Origin: Streptomyces flavofungini
GTDB taxonomy: Bacteria > Actinomycetota > Actinomycetes > Streptomycetales > Streptomycetaceae
Direction of reading: 5' to 3'
Assembly (NCBI RefSeq): GCF_030388665.1
Contig: NZ_CP128846.1
Location: forward strand, 5,406,501-5,470,500
DNA: 64,000 nucleotides
Shown: positions 1 through 8,055 of the stretch, piece after piece
How positions within the stretch are numbered: position 1 is the stretch's first letter
Layout of the letters: every line of letters starts with the position of its first letter
Position numbers and translations under genes: made by a program
Notes under the pieces: generated by a model
What the model was told of the DNA's origin: nothing
What the model saw: the letters and a program-made list of their open reading frames with translations, nothing else
The model's database searches: none

Positions 1-2085
1 CGGCTCGACGCCATGCTGCGTCCGGATGACGGGCCGGCCGACGGCGGCGGGGGACGGAGGGACCGGAACGGCCGGAGCCGCCTTGTGACGCTCCTGGGAC
101 CCGGTGGGATCGGCAAGACACGCCTCGCGGTGGAGGCCGCGCGCCGGATGCGGTCCGCCTACCCGGACGGTGTGTGGCTGGTGGAGCTCTCCTGCCTGTA
201 CGACAGCGGTCTGACCGGCCCCAGCACGCTGGGGCTTGTGACGATGGAGGCGCTGCGGGTGGCCGACCAGACGACGCGTCCGGCAACGGAGGCGCTGGCC
301 GCGTGGATCGCCGACAAGCAACTGCTGCTGGTACTGGACTCCTGCGAGCACCTGCTGGAGGACTGCGCGGCCTTCATCGACGAATTGCGGTCGGCTCCGC
401 ACGTGCACATCCTGGCCACCAGCCGCCGACGGCTCGGGCTGCCGGGGGAGCGGTGTCTGGAAGTCGAGCCGCTGCCGGTGGACGAGTCGGGCACCGCGGC
501 TCGGGAGGACGCGGTGACCCTGTTCGCGGAGCGGGCGACCGCCGTGCGCTCCGGCTTCGTGCTCGACGAGGCCACCCGGCCGGTCGTGGTCTCCGTCTGC
601 CGGTACCTGGACGGCATCCCGCTGGCCGTCGAACTGGCCGCGGCCCGGCTGTCCACCCTGTCGCTCACCGAGCTCGACGACCACCTCGGGACGCGGACGG
701 ACCACCGACTGGCCCTGCTGGCCTCGGACGACGGCACCGAGGACCCGTCGCGCCACCAGGCCCTGCGCACCACCATCGGCTGGAGCCACGAGCTGTGCGC
801 TCCGCTGGAGCGGCTGCTGTGGGCCCGGCTCGCGGTGTTCACCGGCGGCTTCGACGCCGAGGCCGCCCAGGAAGTGTGTTCCGGGGGACCGCTGGCGGCC
901 GGACAGGTGCCCGTCCTCCTTGACGAGCTCGCCGCCCAGTCCATCGTGCAGCGCGACCAGCGCACCGGCACCGCCCGCTTCCGGATGCTCGACACGGTGC
1001 GCGAGTACGGCGCGGACTGGCTGGGGGAGTTGGGAGAGGAGGACGCCGTACGGCTGCGCCACCGCGAGTACTACCGACGGCTGGCCCGCGACGGCTGCGC
1101 CGAGTGGAACACCGGCCGCCAGGTGCAGTGGAGCGCGCGCGTGCTGACCGACCACGCCAACCTGCGCGCCGCGGTGGACTGGTCCCTCGACCGGCCCGAT
1201 CGGCGGGCCGCCCTGGAGATCGCGGGCACCGCGGGCTTCCTGTGGCGGCACTGCGGCCATGTGCGCGACGCGAACCACTGCCTCGACCGGGCGCTCGCCG
1301 CCGATCCGCCGCCAGGGCCCGATCTCCTCCGGGCCCTGTGGACACGTGGCGCCGGAGCGATCATGCAGGGCGACGTGGACACCGCCGCTGAATACGGGCG
1401 CCGGTTCACCGCCGTGGCACGGCAGCAGGCGGACCCGGCCGCCCTCTCCGTCACCGCCTACCTCACGGGCAGCCAGCTCGCCCTGCGCGGCCGGTCGGCC
1501 GAGGCGGTCGGCCTCATGTCCGTTGCCCCCCGCCTCCCCGTCCGGGACGACTGGCTCGGTTCGGCACAGATCCAGACGATCGGCGCCCTCGCGTACGCGC
1601 ACCTGATGAGCGGCGATCACGAAGCGGCCCGCGCGGTGTCCGAAGAGGTCCGCGCCGAGTGCGCCCGGCGCGGCGAGCACTGGACGCGCTCGACCTCCGA
1701 CGTGATCGTGGCGAAGCTGGACCTCGCCCACGGTGACACCGCCTCGGGGGCCCGCAACGCCACCCGGGCCGTCGCCGCACACCGGCTGCTGCACAACGTC
1801 AGCATCCTCGCGGCCACGGCCATCGAAACCCTGGCATCCGCCACCGTCGCCGCGGGCGAAGCCCACCGGGCGGCCGAACTGCTCGGCATCGCCCAGCGCC
1901 TGTGGGACCGCGCCGGCGGCCGCGCCCAACTGAACTCCCCGGACTTGATCGCCGCCCGCCAAGCCTGTGAACGCGCCATCCGCGACAGGACCGGCGACCC
2001 GGCCTACGAGCACAGCTACGAGGCGGGCCGCGCCATGTCGTACGAACAGGGAATGAGCTACGCGGCCGCGAGGACGGCGCCTTGA
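1..2085 (+). CDS. AfsR/SARP-like NB-ARC ATPase regulator, 5' truncated by window
   Basis: The reading frame is open to the first base of the window (R-L-D-A before the first Met at 13), so the gene starts upstream. Just inside is a P-loop, GPGGIGKT, followed by the NB-ARC signatures LLVLDSCEHL (Walker B), ILATSRR and GIPLAVELAA (GLPL motif). The C-terminal half is helical, Ala/Arg-rich and TPR-like, ending without any LuxR helix-turn-helix. This order matches the central and C-terminal parts of AfsR/BTAD regulators, whose winged-helix and BTAD domains would lie upstream of the window. Such proteins are nucleotide-dependent transcription activators, often of secondary metabolism; the target here is unknown. 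The gene ends only 9 bp before the tRNA-like att remnant at 2095. A LuxR-type LAL regulator is less likely because no C-terminal HTH is present. Confidence 0.8.
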   Translation, partial: RLDAMLRPDDGPADGGGGRRDRNGRSRLVTLLGPGGIGKTRLAVEAARRMRSAYPDGVWLVELSCLYDSGLTGPSTLGLVTMEALRVADQTTRPATEALAAWIADKQLLLVLDSCEHLLEDCAAFIDELRSAPHVHILATSRRRLGLPGERCLEVEPLPVDESGTAAREDAVTLFAERATAVRSGFVLDEATRPVVVSVCRYLDGIPLAVELAAARLSTLSLTELDDHLGTRTDHRLALLASDDGTEDPSRHQALRTTIGWSHELCAPLERLLWARLAVFTGGFDAEAAQEVCSGGPLAAGQVPVLLDELAAQSIVQRDQRTGTARFRMLDTVREYGADWLGELGEEDAVRLRHREYYRRLARDGCAEWNTGRQVQWSARVLTDHANLRAAVDWSLDRPDRRAALEIAGTAGFLWRHCGHVRDANHCLDRALAADPPPGPDLLRALWTRGAGAIMQGDVDTAAEYGRRFTAVARQQADPAALSVTAYLTGSQLALRGRSAEAVGLMSVAPRLPVRDDWLGSAQIQTIGALAYAHLMSGDHEAARAVSEEVRAECARRGEHWTRSTSDVIVAKLDLAHGDTASGARNATRAVAAHRLLHNVSILAATAIETLASATVAAGEAHRAAELLGIAQRLWDRAGGRAQLNSPDLIAARQACERAIRDRTGDPAYEHSYEAGRAMSYEQGMSYAAARTAP

Positions 2086-2094
2086 CGCGTTGTG

Positions 2095-2133
2095 CCCCGG
2101 CAGGATTCGAACCTAGGACACCCGTTTTAGGAG
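2095..2133 (-). repeat. Degenerate tRNA-Arg 3'-half copy (putative att site)
   Basis: On the minus strand it contains the anticodon-loop region CTCCTAAAA, a T-loop GGTTCGAATCC and a partial acceptor end. The first 20 bases (2095-2114) match 10024-10043 exactly; the next 19 differ at three positions. The T-stem is no longer paired (CTAGG against CCTGC) and no D-arm follows, so it cannot be a working tRNA. It is best read as the duplicated attachment-site core left by integration into the tRNA at 10021-10093. Confidence 0.7.
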
Positions 2134-2281
2134 CGGGACGGAATCCATGATCGGTGGTGCTTGATCCTGCCGCGTGGTGCTGTTCTGTCTGATCAGCGCC
2201 ACGCGGCGGGATCGCCGATCCTGTCCGAGCTGGCCTGTGACGCGCAGTCCGCTCACGCATCGCCCACGCAGGCGGAGATGC

Positions 2282-2962
2282 TCAGCCGCCATCGTGCAGG
2301 TCAATCGTCAGTGCGGTCGGGATGGCGTCGAAGGCTTCTTCGACGCGGCGGGCGAGGGTCTTGGTGCCGCCGTGGCCGCGGCGTTTGTCGTAGCCGTCGG
2401 GTCCTCGGCCGGCGACCCAGTTGCGGGCGCCACAGCGCCAGGCGCTCAGCGCGAACTCGCCGAGCAGGCGCAGCCGTACGTCCTCGCGGCTGTCGACGTC
2501 GAGGCGTGCTTCGAGGATCTCCACCAGGCGGTGCTGGACCTTCATGGAGGACACGAGGCTGTGGTCGTGCAGGACGGGGGTGCCGGCGGCGAGGCGGCGG
2601 GTGCGCAGGAAGCGCTGGTCCCAGCCGTCGGGCATGGACAGGATGGCTGCGGTCAGTGAGGTGCGCAGTGCGTCGAGTGCCGGGCCGGGTGCGGTGTGGG
2701 CTTCGAAGTGGGCGGTGTAGGCACCCCAGAGTTCGCTCTCGGCGGCCATGGCGACGTCCTCTTTGGTGCCGTAGTAGCGGAAGAAGGTGCTGCGGCCGAT
2801 CTCGGCGTGGGCGGTGAGTTCGTCGAGAGTGACGCGGTCGAAGCCGCGCTCGCTGAAAAGCGTCAGCGCGGCGTCAGCGAGCGCGCGGCGGGTGCGCTGC
2901 TTCTTGCGCTCGCGCAGCGGCAGGGCGCTGTCGTCGTCCGGGTCTTGGGTGTTGGTGGCCAC
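2282..2962 (-). CDS. TetR family transcriptional regulator
   Basis: A 226-aa protein with a TetR N-terminal helix-turn-helix: RRALADAALTLFSERGFD, then TLDELTAHAEIGRSTFFRYY, ending in the usual F-x-x-Y-Y-x-x-K-E. The C-terminal ligand-binding part is not family specific. The start is taken as GTG at 2962 (AGG about 8 bases upstream); a TTG one codon earlier is possible. It is transcribed away from the frameshifted monooxygenase/MFS pair (3113-5044), the usual arrangement for a local repressor of a divergent exporter operon, so it probably controls those genes through the 150-bp intergenic region. It is part of the tRNA-Arg element cargo. Confidence 0.85.
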   Translation of the reverse strand: MATNTQDPDDDSALPLRERKKQRTRRALADAALTLFSERGFDRVTLDELTAHAEIGRSTFFRYYGTKEDVAMAAESELWGAYTAHFEAHTAPGPALDALRTSLTAAILSMPDGWDQRFLRTRRLAAGTPVLHDHSLVSSMKVQHRLVEILEARLDVDSREDVRLRLLGEFALSAWRCGARNWVAGRGPDGYDKRRGHGGTKTLARRVEEAFDAIPTALTIDLHDGG

Positions 2963-3112
2963 CAAGCCAGCCTATCGAAGCGGCACTTGGGCCTGTATGG
3001 AACTGGAGTCATTTCGGCACTCATGACACTCTGGGACTGAGTCTCACTTTATCGGAATGGGTAGGCCGGGGCTTCGTCCTGCCCGCTTGGCTGACGTGTG
3101 GGGAGAACCGAC

Positions 3113-3792
3113 GTGATCCGCCGTACTGAAACTCCGCCCGAGATCACCCGTGCCGATGCGCGCACAGTGGTGATCACCGTCCGGTACGTCGACGATTCGG
3201 CCCGCCAGCAGTCCCTGGCCCAGGCGGCGACAGCCCGCCGTGAGCAAGAGTCGTGGCCGGATGGGCTGTTGACCTGGTCGCTGTTCGCCTGTACCGACGG
3301 TCAGGCGCGATGGCGTACGAGCAGTGGACCGATGACGAGGCCCTCGATGCGGCCGTGGCCTCGTCGGCGCCGTACGTGACAGGGATACCGGGCACCGAGC
3401 TGTCCACACCGGTTCGCTACCGGGTGCACCGCTCCCATGTGAGCGTGATCGGGCAGGGCGAGGTGGGATGCGTGGTCACGCCGGTGTTCGACGTGGACGG
3501 GCCGGAGCGGCAGCGGCACTTCATCGACGAGGTGTTCGCGATGACCAAGCACGTACCGCCGATGCCCGGCGCGATCGCCGCGCACTTCCACACCAGCACC
3601 GATGGCACTCGGGTCCTCAACTACGCGGAGTGGAGCGACGAGCAGGCCCACATCAACCTGGTCAGCGCGGACGACCCGCGAGGCATCCGGCGCCGCATCA
3701 CCGGCGAGATCCCGGGCGTGCGGCCGTGCGGATACCGCCGCTGGCGCCTGCATGCCGCCTTCACCGTGGCAGGGAGCGGCGATGTCCGCTGA
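3113..3792 (+). pseudogene. Antibiotic-biosynthesis monooxygenase-like protein, frameshifted
   Basis: Two overlapping reading frames together encode one protein. The first, from GTG 3113 behind a GGGGAG ribosome-binding site, reads through VVITVRYVDDSARQQSLAQA to LLTWSLFACTDGQA. The second continues with MAYEQWTDDEALDAAVASS and a second half containing HFHTSTDGTRVLNYAEWS, ending at 3792. Each half looks like an ABM domain (ferredoxin-like dimeric alpha+beta barrel): the S-x-D-G-x-x-V-x-x-Y-x-x-W pattern occurs twice. The join falls at about 3303-3310, where one base seems missing. It is either a true frameshift or a sequence error. The downstream MFS start overlaps the end of this gene by 11 bp, which suggests translational coupling in the intact ancestor. 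Confidence 0.7.
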
Positions 3793-5044
3793 CGCCATGA
3801 GTCCCGTCGGCGCCCAGGGAGCGGGGCGGGGTGCGCTGACGGTGCTGCTGCTGGCCTCCACACTGGGGGTGATGGGCGGCGCCACCATCGCCCCGGTCAT
3901 CGAGGTGATCCGCCAGGCCCTCGATGTGGGCGGCACCGAGGCCGGCCTTGTACTCACCTCCCACAGCCTGGCCATCGCCCTGGTCAGTCCGCTGGTGGGC
4001 CGGGCCACCGACCGCTTCGGCGTCCGCCTCCCACTCGCCGCAGGGCTGGTGGTGTACGGCCTCGGCGGTGGCGCGGGCCTGGTCATCGACTCCTACCCGG
4101 TACTGTTCGCCTCCCGCCTGGTCCTGGGGGTGGGCACTGCGGCGGTGTTCACCTGCTCCACCGCGGCCCTCCTTGCCCTGTACCGGGGCGGGATGCGCGA
4201 CAAGGTGATGGGCTGGCGTACCGCCGCCACCACGGCCGGCGGTTTCGTCTATCCCCTGGCGGCGGGCGCGCTGGGCAACCACTCCTGGCACGCCCCGTTC
4301 GCCATCTACCTCATCGGGCTTCCGCTGGGCATCGCCACCCTCCTCGCGCTGCCCAAGACGGCCCCGACGAGTGAGAGCACCTCGAAGGTGAAGGGGGAGC
4401 GGGGCGGGGCGGTTCGGCTGCTGCGCGAGCATCCGTTGGTCCTGGGGCTGTGCGGGTTGTGGGTGGCCAGCACCGGGTTGATGATGGTGCTGGCGGTCTC
4501 CCTGCCGCGGCGCCTGGACCAGCTCGGCATCCACGACACGCTGGTGGTCGCCCTGTATGGCATCGTGCTGTCCTCCGGCGCCGCGAGCCTGATCGGCTTG
4601 ACCTACGCCAAGCTCACTGCCCGCTTCGGTTATGCGGTGTTGATGCGGTGCGCGGTCGGTGCGTGGACGGCAGGGCTGGTGTTGTTCGCCGTGGCCGGAC
4701 ACTGGGGTCCATTGCTGCTGGTGCCGGTGCTGACCGGAATCGGCAGCGGCATCATGATGCCCACCCTGACCGTCCTGGTCGACCGGGCAGCCCCTGCCGA
4801 ACAGCGAGGCACCGCGACCTCGTTGCAGGCCACAGCGCTGTTCGGCGGGCAGTTCGCCTCGCCTCTGGTGTTCGGCCCGCTGGTCGACGCCACCTCGATC
4901 GCCACCGGCGCCCTGGCCGCCGCGATCAGCACCGCAGGCATCCTGGCGGCTCTGTTCCGCCTGCGCGAACCCGCCCCGCTGAGCGACAACGGGGTGGCGA
5001 GTAAGGGTGATCCGTACGAAATTCCAGTCGACGAACAGCCTTGA
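3782..5044 (+). CDS. MFS transporter (12-TM drug efflux type)
   Basis: A 420-aa membrane protein. The start is ATG 3782 (MSADAMSPVG), preceded by GGGAG and overlapping the stop of the upstream monooxygenase gene. Hydrophobic segments run from LTVLLLASTLGVMGGATIAP onward in two six-helix halves. The loop 2-3 motif G-R-x-x-D-R-F-G-V-R (VGRATDRFGVRLPLAAG) is the MFS motif A, and GIGSGIMMPTLTVLVDRAAP is a second-half conserved loop. It probably exports a small toxic compound, with the TetR at 2282 as repressor and the ABM-like protein as a possible modifying partner. The substrate cannot be predicted. It converges with the MFS gene ending at 5099. Confidence 0.85.
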   Translation: MSADAMSPVGAQGAGRGALTVLLLASTLGVMGGATIAPVIEVIRQALDVGGTEAGLVLTSHSLAIALVSPLVGRATDRFGVRLPLAAGLVVYGLGGGAGLVIDSYPVLFASRLVLGVGTAAVFTCSTAALLALYRGGMRDKVMGWRTAATTAGGFVYPLAAGALGNHSWHAPFAIYLIGLPLGIATLLALPKTAPTSESTSKVKGERGGAVRLLREHPLVLGLCGLWVASTGLMMVLAVSLPRRLDQLGIHDTLVVALYGIVLSSGAASLIGLTYAKLTARFGYAVLMRCAVGAWTAGLVLFAVAGHWGPLLLVPVLTGIGSGIMMPTLTVLVDRAAPAEQRGTATSLQATALFGGQFASPLVFGPLVDATSIATGALAAAISTAGILAALFRLREPAPLSDNGVASKGDPYEIPVDEQP

Positions 5045-5098
5045 CCGGGCCTGGCGGGAGCAACGCTCCGTGTGCGCGGGCGGAGTCCCGGGCTGCGC

Positions 5099-6538
5099 CT
5101 ACTGCTCCGGCGCCTGGGCTGCCCCTGGCCGGTGCGGGGCCGGCAGCGCGAAGGCGAGCGCGGCAACGGCTGTGCACACGGCCGCGATGGCCAGGAACAC
5201 CGTGCGGTAGGAGGCGGTCGCATCGGTGGCGGTGGCGGCGAGGGTGACCAGGGCGGCCAGGCCGACGGCGCCGCCGATCTGGCGGGCGGCGTTCATCAGC
5301 CCCGAGGCCGCACCGGCATCCTGTGCGGCGATGCCGGAGGTGACGGTGGTGGTGATCGGGGTGATCAGCAGGCCCATCCCGGCCGACATCACGATCGCGG
5401 GCCCCAACAGGCCCTCCATGTAGCTGCTGTTGGCGCCGATCCGGCTCTGCCACACGAACCCCGCCGCGGCGAGCAGCGCGGCCAGCATGATCAGAGTGCG
5501 GGGGCCGGTCCGGCGCATGACGGCCGGGGCGAGGCGGGCTCCGGCGATGCCGACCAGGGTGTGCGGCAGGAAGGCGACGCCGGTGGCCAAGGCCCCGTAG
5601 TGCATCACGTCTTGCATGTAGAGGGAGAGGAAGTACCACATGGGGATGAAGCAGGCTCCGGCCAGCAGCATCACCGCGTTGCCCGCCCAGATGGGCCGCA
5701 TCCGCACCAGGCGCGGTGGCACCAGCGGCGCCGCCGCGTACCGCACTTCGGTCACCGCCAAGGCGGCCAGCGCCAGGACGCCAACGGCAAGGCCGGTCAG
5801 GGTGGTTGGCCCGCTCCAGCCGTGATCCTGGGCCTGCGTGACGCCGTGGACGAGGGCGGTGACACCGAGGGTGGCGAGCATCGCACCCGGCAGGTCCAGC
5901 TTCCCGGCCTGCGTACGGGTGTGGTCGGTGGGCAGCAGACGCAGGGCCGCGAGCACGGAGACGACGCCGATGGGCACGTTGATCAGCAGGATCCACCGCC
6001 AGGACAGCGACTGGGTGAGGACCCCGCCGATCAGGTTGCCCGCCGCTCCGCCCGCCGAGCTGACCGCGGTCCAGATCGCCAACGCCTTTGTACGGGATGG
6101 TCCTTCGGTGAAGGTGGTGGTCAGGATCGTCAGCGTGGCCGGGGCCAGGACTGCGGCTCCCAGGCCCTGTACGACCCGCATCCCGACCAGCAGTCCGGGC
6201 GTGGAGGCGAGCCCGCCCACCAGGCTGGAGGCGGCGAACAGAGCCAGCCCCCACAGGAAGACCCGTCGCCGCCCGTAGACGTCGGCCAGGCGGCCTCCGA
6301 GCAGCAGGAATCCGGCGAAGACGAGCGCATAGCCGCCCACCACCCACTGCAGGCCGGCGGCGCTGAAGCCCAGCGCGGACTGGATCGAGGGCAGCGCGAC
6401 GTTCACCACGGACACGTCGAGCACCACCATGAACTGCGCCGCACAGGCCAGCCACAACACCGCCGCCCGCCCCGCGCCTTCGACCGCCGGTTCCGTGTCC
6501 GCGTGGCTGGTGGTGTCGTGCGCTTCGCGAAACCCCAT
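5099..6538 (-). CDS. MFS transporter, DHA2 (EmrB/QacA-like, 14-TM)
   Basis: A protein of about 479 aa beginning MGFREAHDTT, with the DHA2 signature WLACAAQFMVVLDVSVVNVA in TM1 and WVVGGYALVFAGFLLLGGRL in TM2, then motif A (ADVYGRRRVF). Motif C-like GNLIGGVLTQSLSWRWILLI is present. Length and hydrophobicity fit 14 membrane segments. ATG 6538 is preferred over GTG 6547 because GGTGAGG precedes it. It is a proton-driven drug exporter in the cytoplasmic membrane. It is divergent from the TetR gene at 6625, and a near-perfect 28-bp palindrome lies between them at 6566-6593, so regulation by that TetR is strongly suggested. Confidence 0.88.
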   Translation of the reverse strand: MGFREAHDTTSHADTEPAVEGAGRAAVLWLACAAQFMVVLDVSVVNVALPSIQSALGFSAAGLQWVVGGYALVFAGFLLLGGRLADVYGRRRVFLWGLALFAASSLVGGLASTPGLLVGMRVVQGLGAAVLAPATLTILTTTFTEGPSRTKALAIWTAVSSAGGAAGNLIGGVLTQSLSWRWILLINVPIGVVSVLAALRLLPTDHTRTQAGKLDLPGAMLATLGVTALVHGVTQAQDHGWSGPTTLTGLAVGVLALAALAVTEVRYAAAPLVPPRLVRMRPIWAGNAVMLLAGACFIPMWYFLSLYMQDVMHYGALATGVAFLPHTLVGIAGARLAPAVMRRTGPRTLIMLAALLAAAGFVWQSRIGANSSYMEGLLGPAIVMSAGMGLLITPITTTVTSGIAAQDAGAASGLMNAARQIGGAVGLAALVTLAATATDATASYRTVFLAIAAVCTAVAALAFALPAPHRPGAAQAPEQ

Positions 6539-6565
6539 GACCCTCACCCGTCGTCGCCCGCCGAT

Positions 6566-6593
6566 TTTTCATCGTACAGCGGTACTATGAAAA
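6566..6593. promoter_or_regulatory. Palindromic TetR operator between efflux gene and regulator
   Basis: Left arm TTTTCATCGTAC and the reverse complement of the right arm, TTTTCATAGTAC, match at 11 of 12 positions around a 4-base spacer AGCG. It stands out as AT-rich in a GC-rich window, and sits between the divergent starts of the DHA2 exporter (6538) and TetR (6625), 28 bases from the exporter ATG and 32 from the regulator GTG. Both size and position are typical of a TetR-family operator controlling both genes. Confidence 0.7.
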
Positions 6594-6624
6594 CGCATGG
6601 GCCGCAGAAGGGAAGAGGTTCGGG

Positions 6625-7266
6625 GTGCCGAAGAGGGTGGATCACGCCCAACGGCGGGCGCACGTCATCGATGCCCTGGTGCGGGTGGCGGCGGCCGAGG
6701 GCCTGCACGCGGTGAGGCTACGAGCGGTCGCCGCCGAGGCGGGCATGTCACTCAACCTGGTGCAGTACTACTTCGAGACGAAGGCGCAGTTGCTGCACGC
6801 CGCCCTGGAGCGCTTGGAGCAGCAGAGCCACGCGCGGTGGTCGGCCCGCCTGGACGGTCTGCCGCACCCGGTGACCGCGCCCGCCTTCATCGAGGCGTTC
6901 CTGGCCGAGGCGCTGCCCACCGACGAGGCCAGCCGGGCCTTCCACCTGGTGTGGACCTCGTACGCGGTCCTGGCGATGACCGACCCGGAACTGGCTGCGC
7001 AGCCCTTCGTGGAAGGACCCGACCGCCTGGAACGACAGCTCACCGACGTGCTGGAACAGGCCCAGCGGGACGGCGCCCTGGACCCGCTGCGGGATGCGGC
7101 AGCCGAGGCCGCCCATCTGCTGTCCCTCGGTCACGGTCTGGGCACCAGTGTCCTGGTCGGCCAGCGCAGTGCGGACGCGGCCATGGAGATCCTGCGCGCC
7201 CACCTCGGCCGACTGTTCGCGCCCTTGCCTGCGGTCGAAGGTGTCAGAGGGCGGGGACGCGGGTGA
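6625..7266 (+). CDS. TetR family transcriptional regulator of the adjacent exporter
   Basis: A 213-aa protein starting at GTG 6625 with GGGAAGAGG upstream. The N-terminal HTH reads VIDALVRVAAAEGLHAVRLR, then VAAEAGMSLNLVQYYFETK. The variant Q-Y-Y-F-x-x-K end of the recognition helix is common in BetI-like/PA-type TetR proteins. The rest is a helical ligand-binding domain with a hydrophobic AAHLLSLGHGLGTSVLVGQ helix. It is divergent from the DHA2 exporter and presumably represses it and itself via 6566-6593. The last 23 bases overlap the converging MerR gene. Confidence 0.87.
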   Translation: MPKRVDHAQRRAHVIDALVRVAAAEGLHAVRLRAVAAEAGMSLNLVQYYFETKAQLLHAALERLEQQSHARWSARLDGLPHPVTAPAFIEAFLAEALPTDEASRAFHLVWTSYAVLAMTDPELAAQPFVEGPDRLERQLTDVLEQAQRDGALDPLRDAAAEAAHLLSLGHGLGTSVLVGQRSADAAMEILRAHLGRLFAPLPAVEGVRGRGRG

Positions 7267-7648
7267 GTCGTTCGCGCAGGGTGGCGGCGAACTCCTCGGC
7301 TCGCGCCAGCTGCGTACGGAGCTTTTCCACCTGTCCGGCCGCGTCCTGCTCAAATCCGCGCACGCGCTCCAACAGGGCTTGGCGCTCGTCCGCCGTGAGC
7401 TCCTCGCTGGAGTCGAGGCGGTCAGTCGCGGCCAGCAGCTCCCGCATCTGATCCAGGGTGAAGCCGAGCGGTTTCATCCGGCGGATGACCATCAGGCGGG
7501 CGACGTCGGCCTCGGTGTAGAGGCGGAAGCCGCCTTGGGAGCGGGCGGAGGGGGTGACCAGGCCGGTCTCCTCGTAGTGCCGGATGGTGCGCAGCGACAG
7601 TTCGGTCCGTGCGGCGACCTCGCCGATCTGCATGTGCTCGCTGCTCAC
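7244..7648 (-). CDS. MerR family transcriptional regulator
   Basis: A 134-aa protein. The MerR winged-helix starts MQIGEVAARTELSLRTIRHY and continues with ETGLVTP, GGFRLYTEADVARLMVIRRM and GFTLDQMRELLA, followed by the dimerisation coiled coil (about residues 85-130, Glu/Gln/Leu-rich). No Cys cluster follows the coil, so it is not a metal-binding MerR/ZntR; it resembles small TipAS-less or SoxR-less stress regulators. GTG 7648 is chosen because GGAAGG lies 8 bases upstream. It is divergent from the SulP transporter, with a MerR-like inverted repeat upstream at 7700-7723. Confidence 0.85.
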   Translation of the reverse strand: MSSEHMQIGEVAARTELSLRTIRHYEETGLVTPSARSQGGFRLYTEADVARLMVIRRMKPLGFTLDQMRELLAATDRLDSSEELTADERQALLERVRGFEQDAAGQVEKLRTQLARAEEFAATLRERLTRVPAL

Positions 7649-7699
7649 GCGGGCGCCCTTCCTCTTGTGTCGCCAAGGCCACAGGCGGCCGACGTCGAT

Positions 7700-7723
7700 C
7701 TCTACCGTAACGTTAGGGTAGAG
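7700..7723. promoter_or_regulatory. MerR-type inverted-repeat operator
   Basis: Perfect 7-bp arms CTCTACC and GGTAGAG flank a 10-base centre that itself contains TAACGTTA. Dyads of this size within an elongated promoter spacer are the usual MerR-family binding sites. It lies 51 bases upstream of the MerR start and within the roughly 400-bp region before the SulP gene, so it probably controls MerR autoregulation and possibly the transporter. Confidence 0.6.
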
Positions 7724-8055
7724 TAAGCGATCGTCGAGGTCGGCTCCGTGCCGTCCCCGCTCCCATGGTGCGGGATCGTTCCCGTGACCGTCAGCCGTGT
7801 CGGGGCCGACGATGCCCCCGGCGAAGACCGATGCCTGCAGGAGAGAGCGTGCGCATGTCCACGATGCCCAGCGCCGCCGCCTGCCCGCCGTGAACCTTCG
7901 CCCCTGAAGCAGTGCCCGGAGCCTCTGCTCGCGCCTGCTTTCTGAACTTCGGCCCGCCGTACGTGGGCTCCGCGGATGGCCGCCTCGGCCTTCCCGCGCC
8001 TTCCCGCACGCCCACGCCACGGCCGGGTGTGCCCGAGCACGACAGGTATCTGCTC

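Noticed and set aside
2095..2133. Possible functional tRNA gene
   Set aside because: Only the 3' half is present, the T-stem is broken and no D-arm follows; read as an att remnant.
7911..8055. Earlier start for the SulP gene at 7912
   Set aside because: The additional residues are Pro/Arg-rich, do not fit a SulP N-terminus and lack a good ribosome-binding site.
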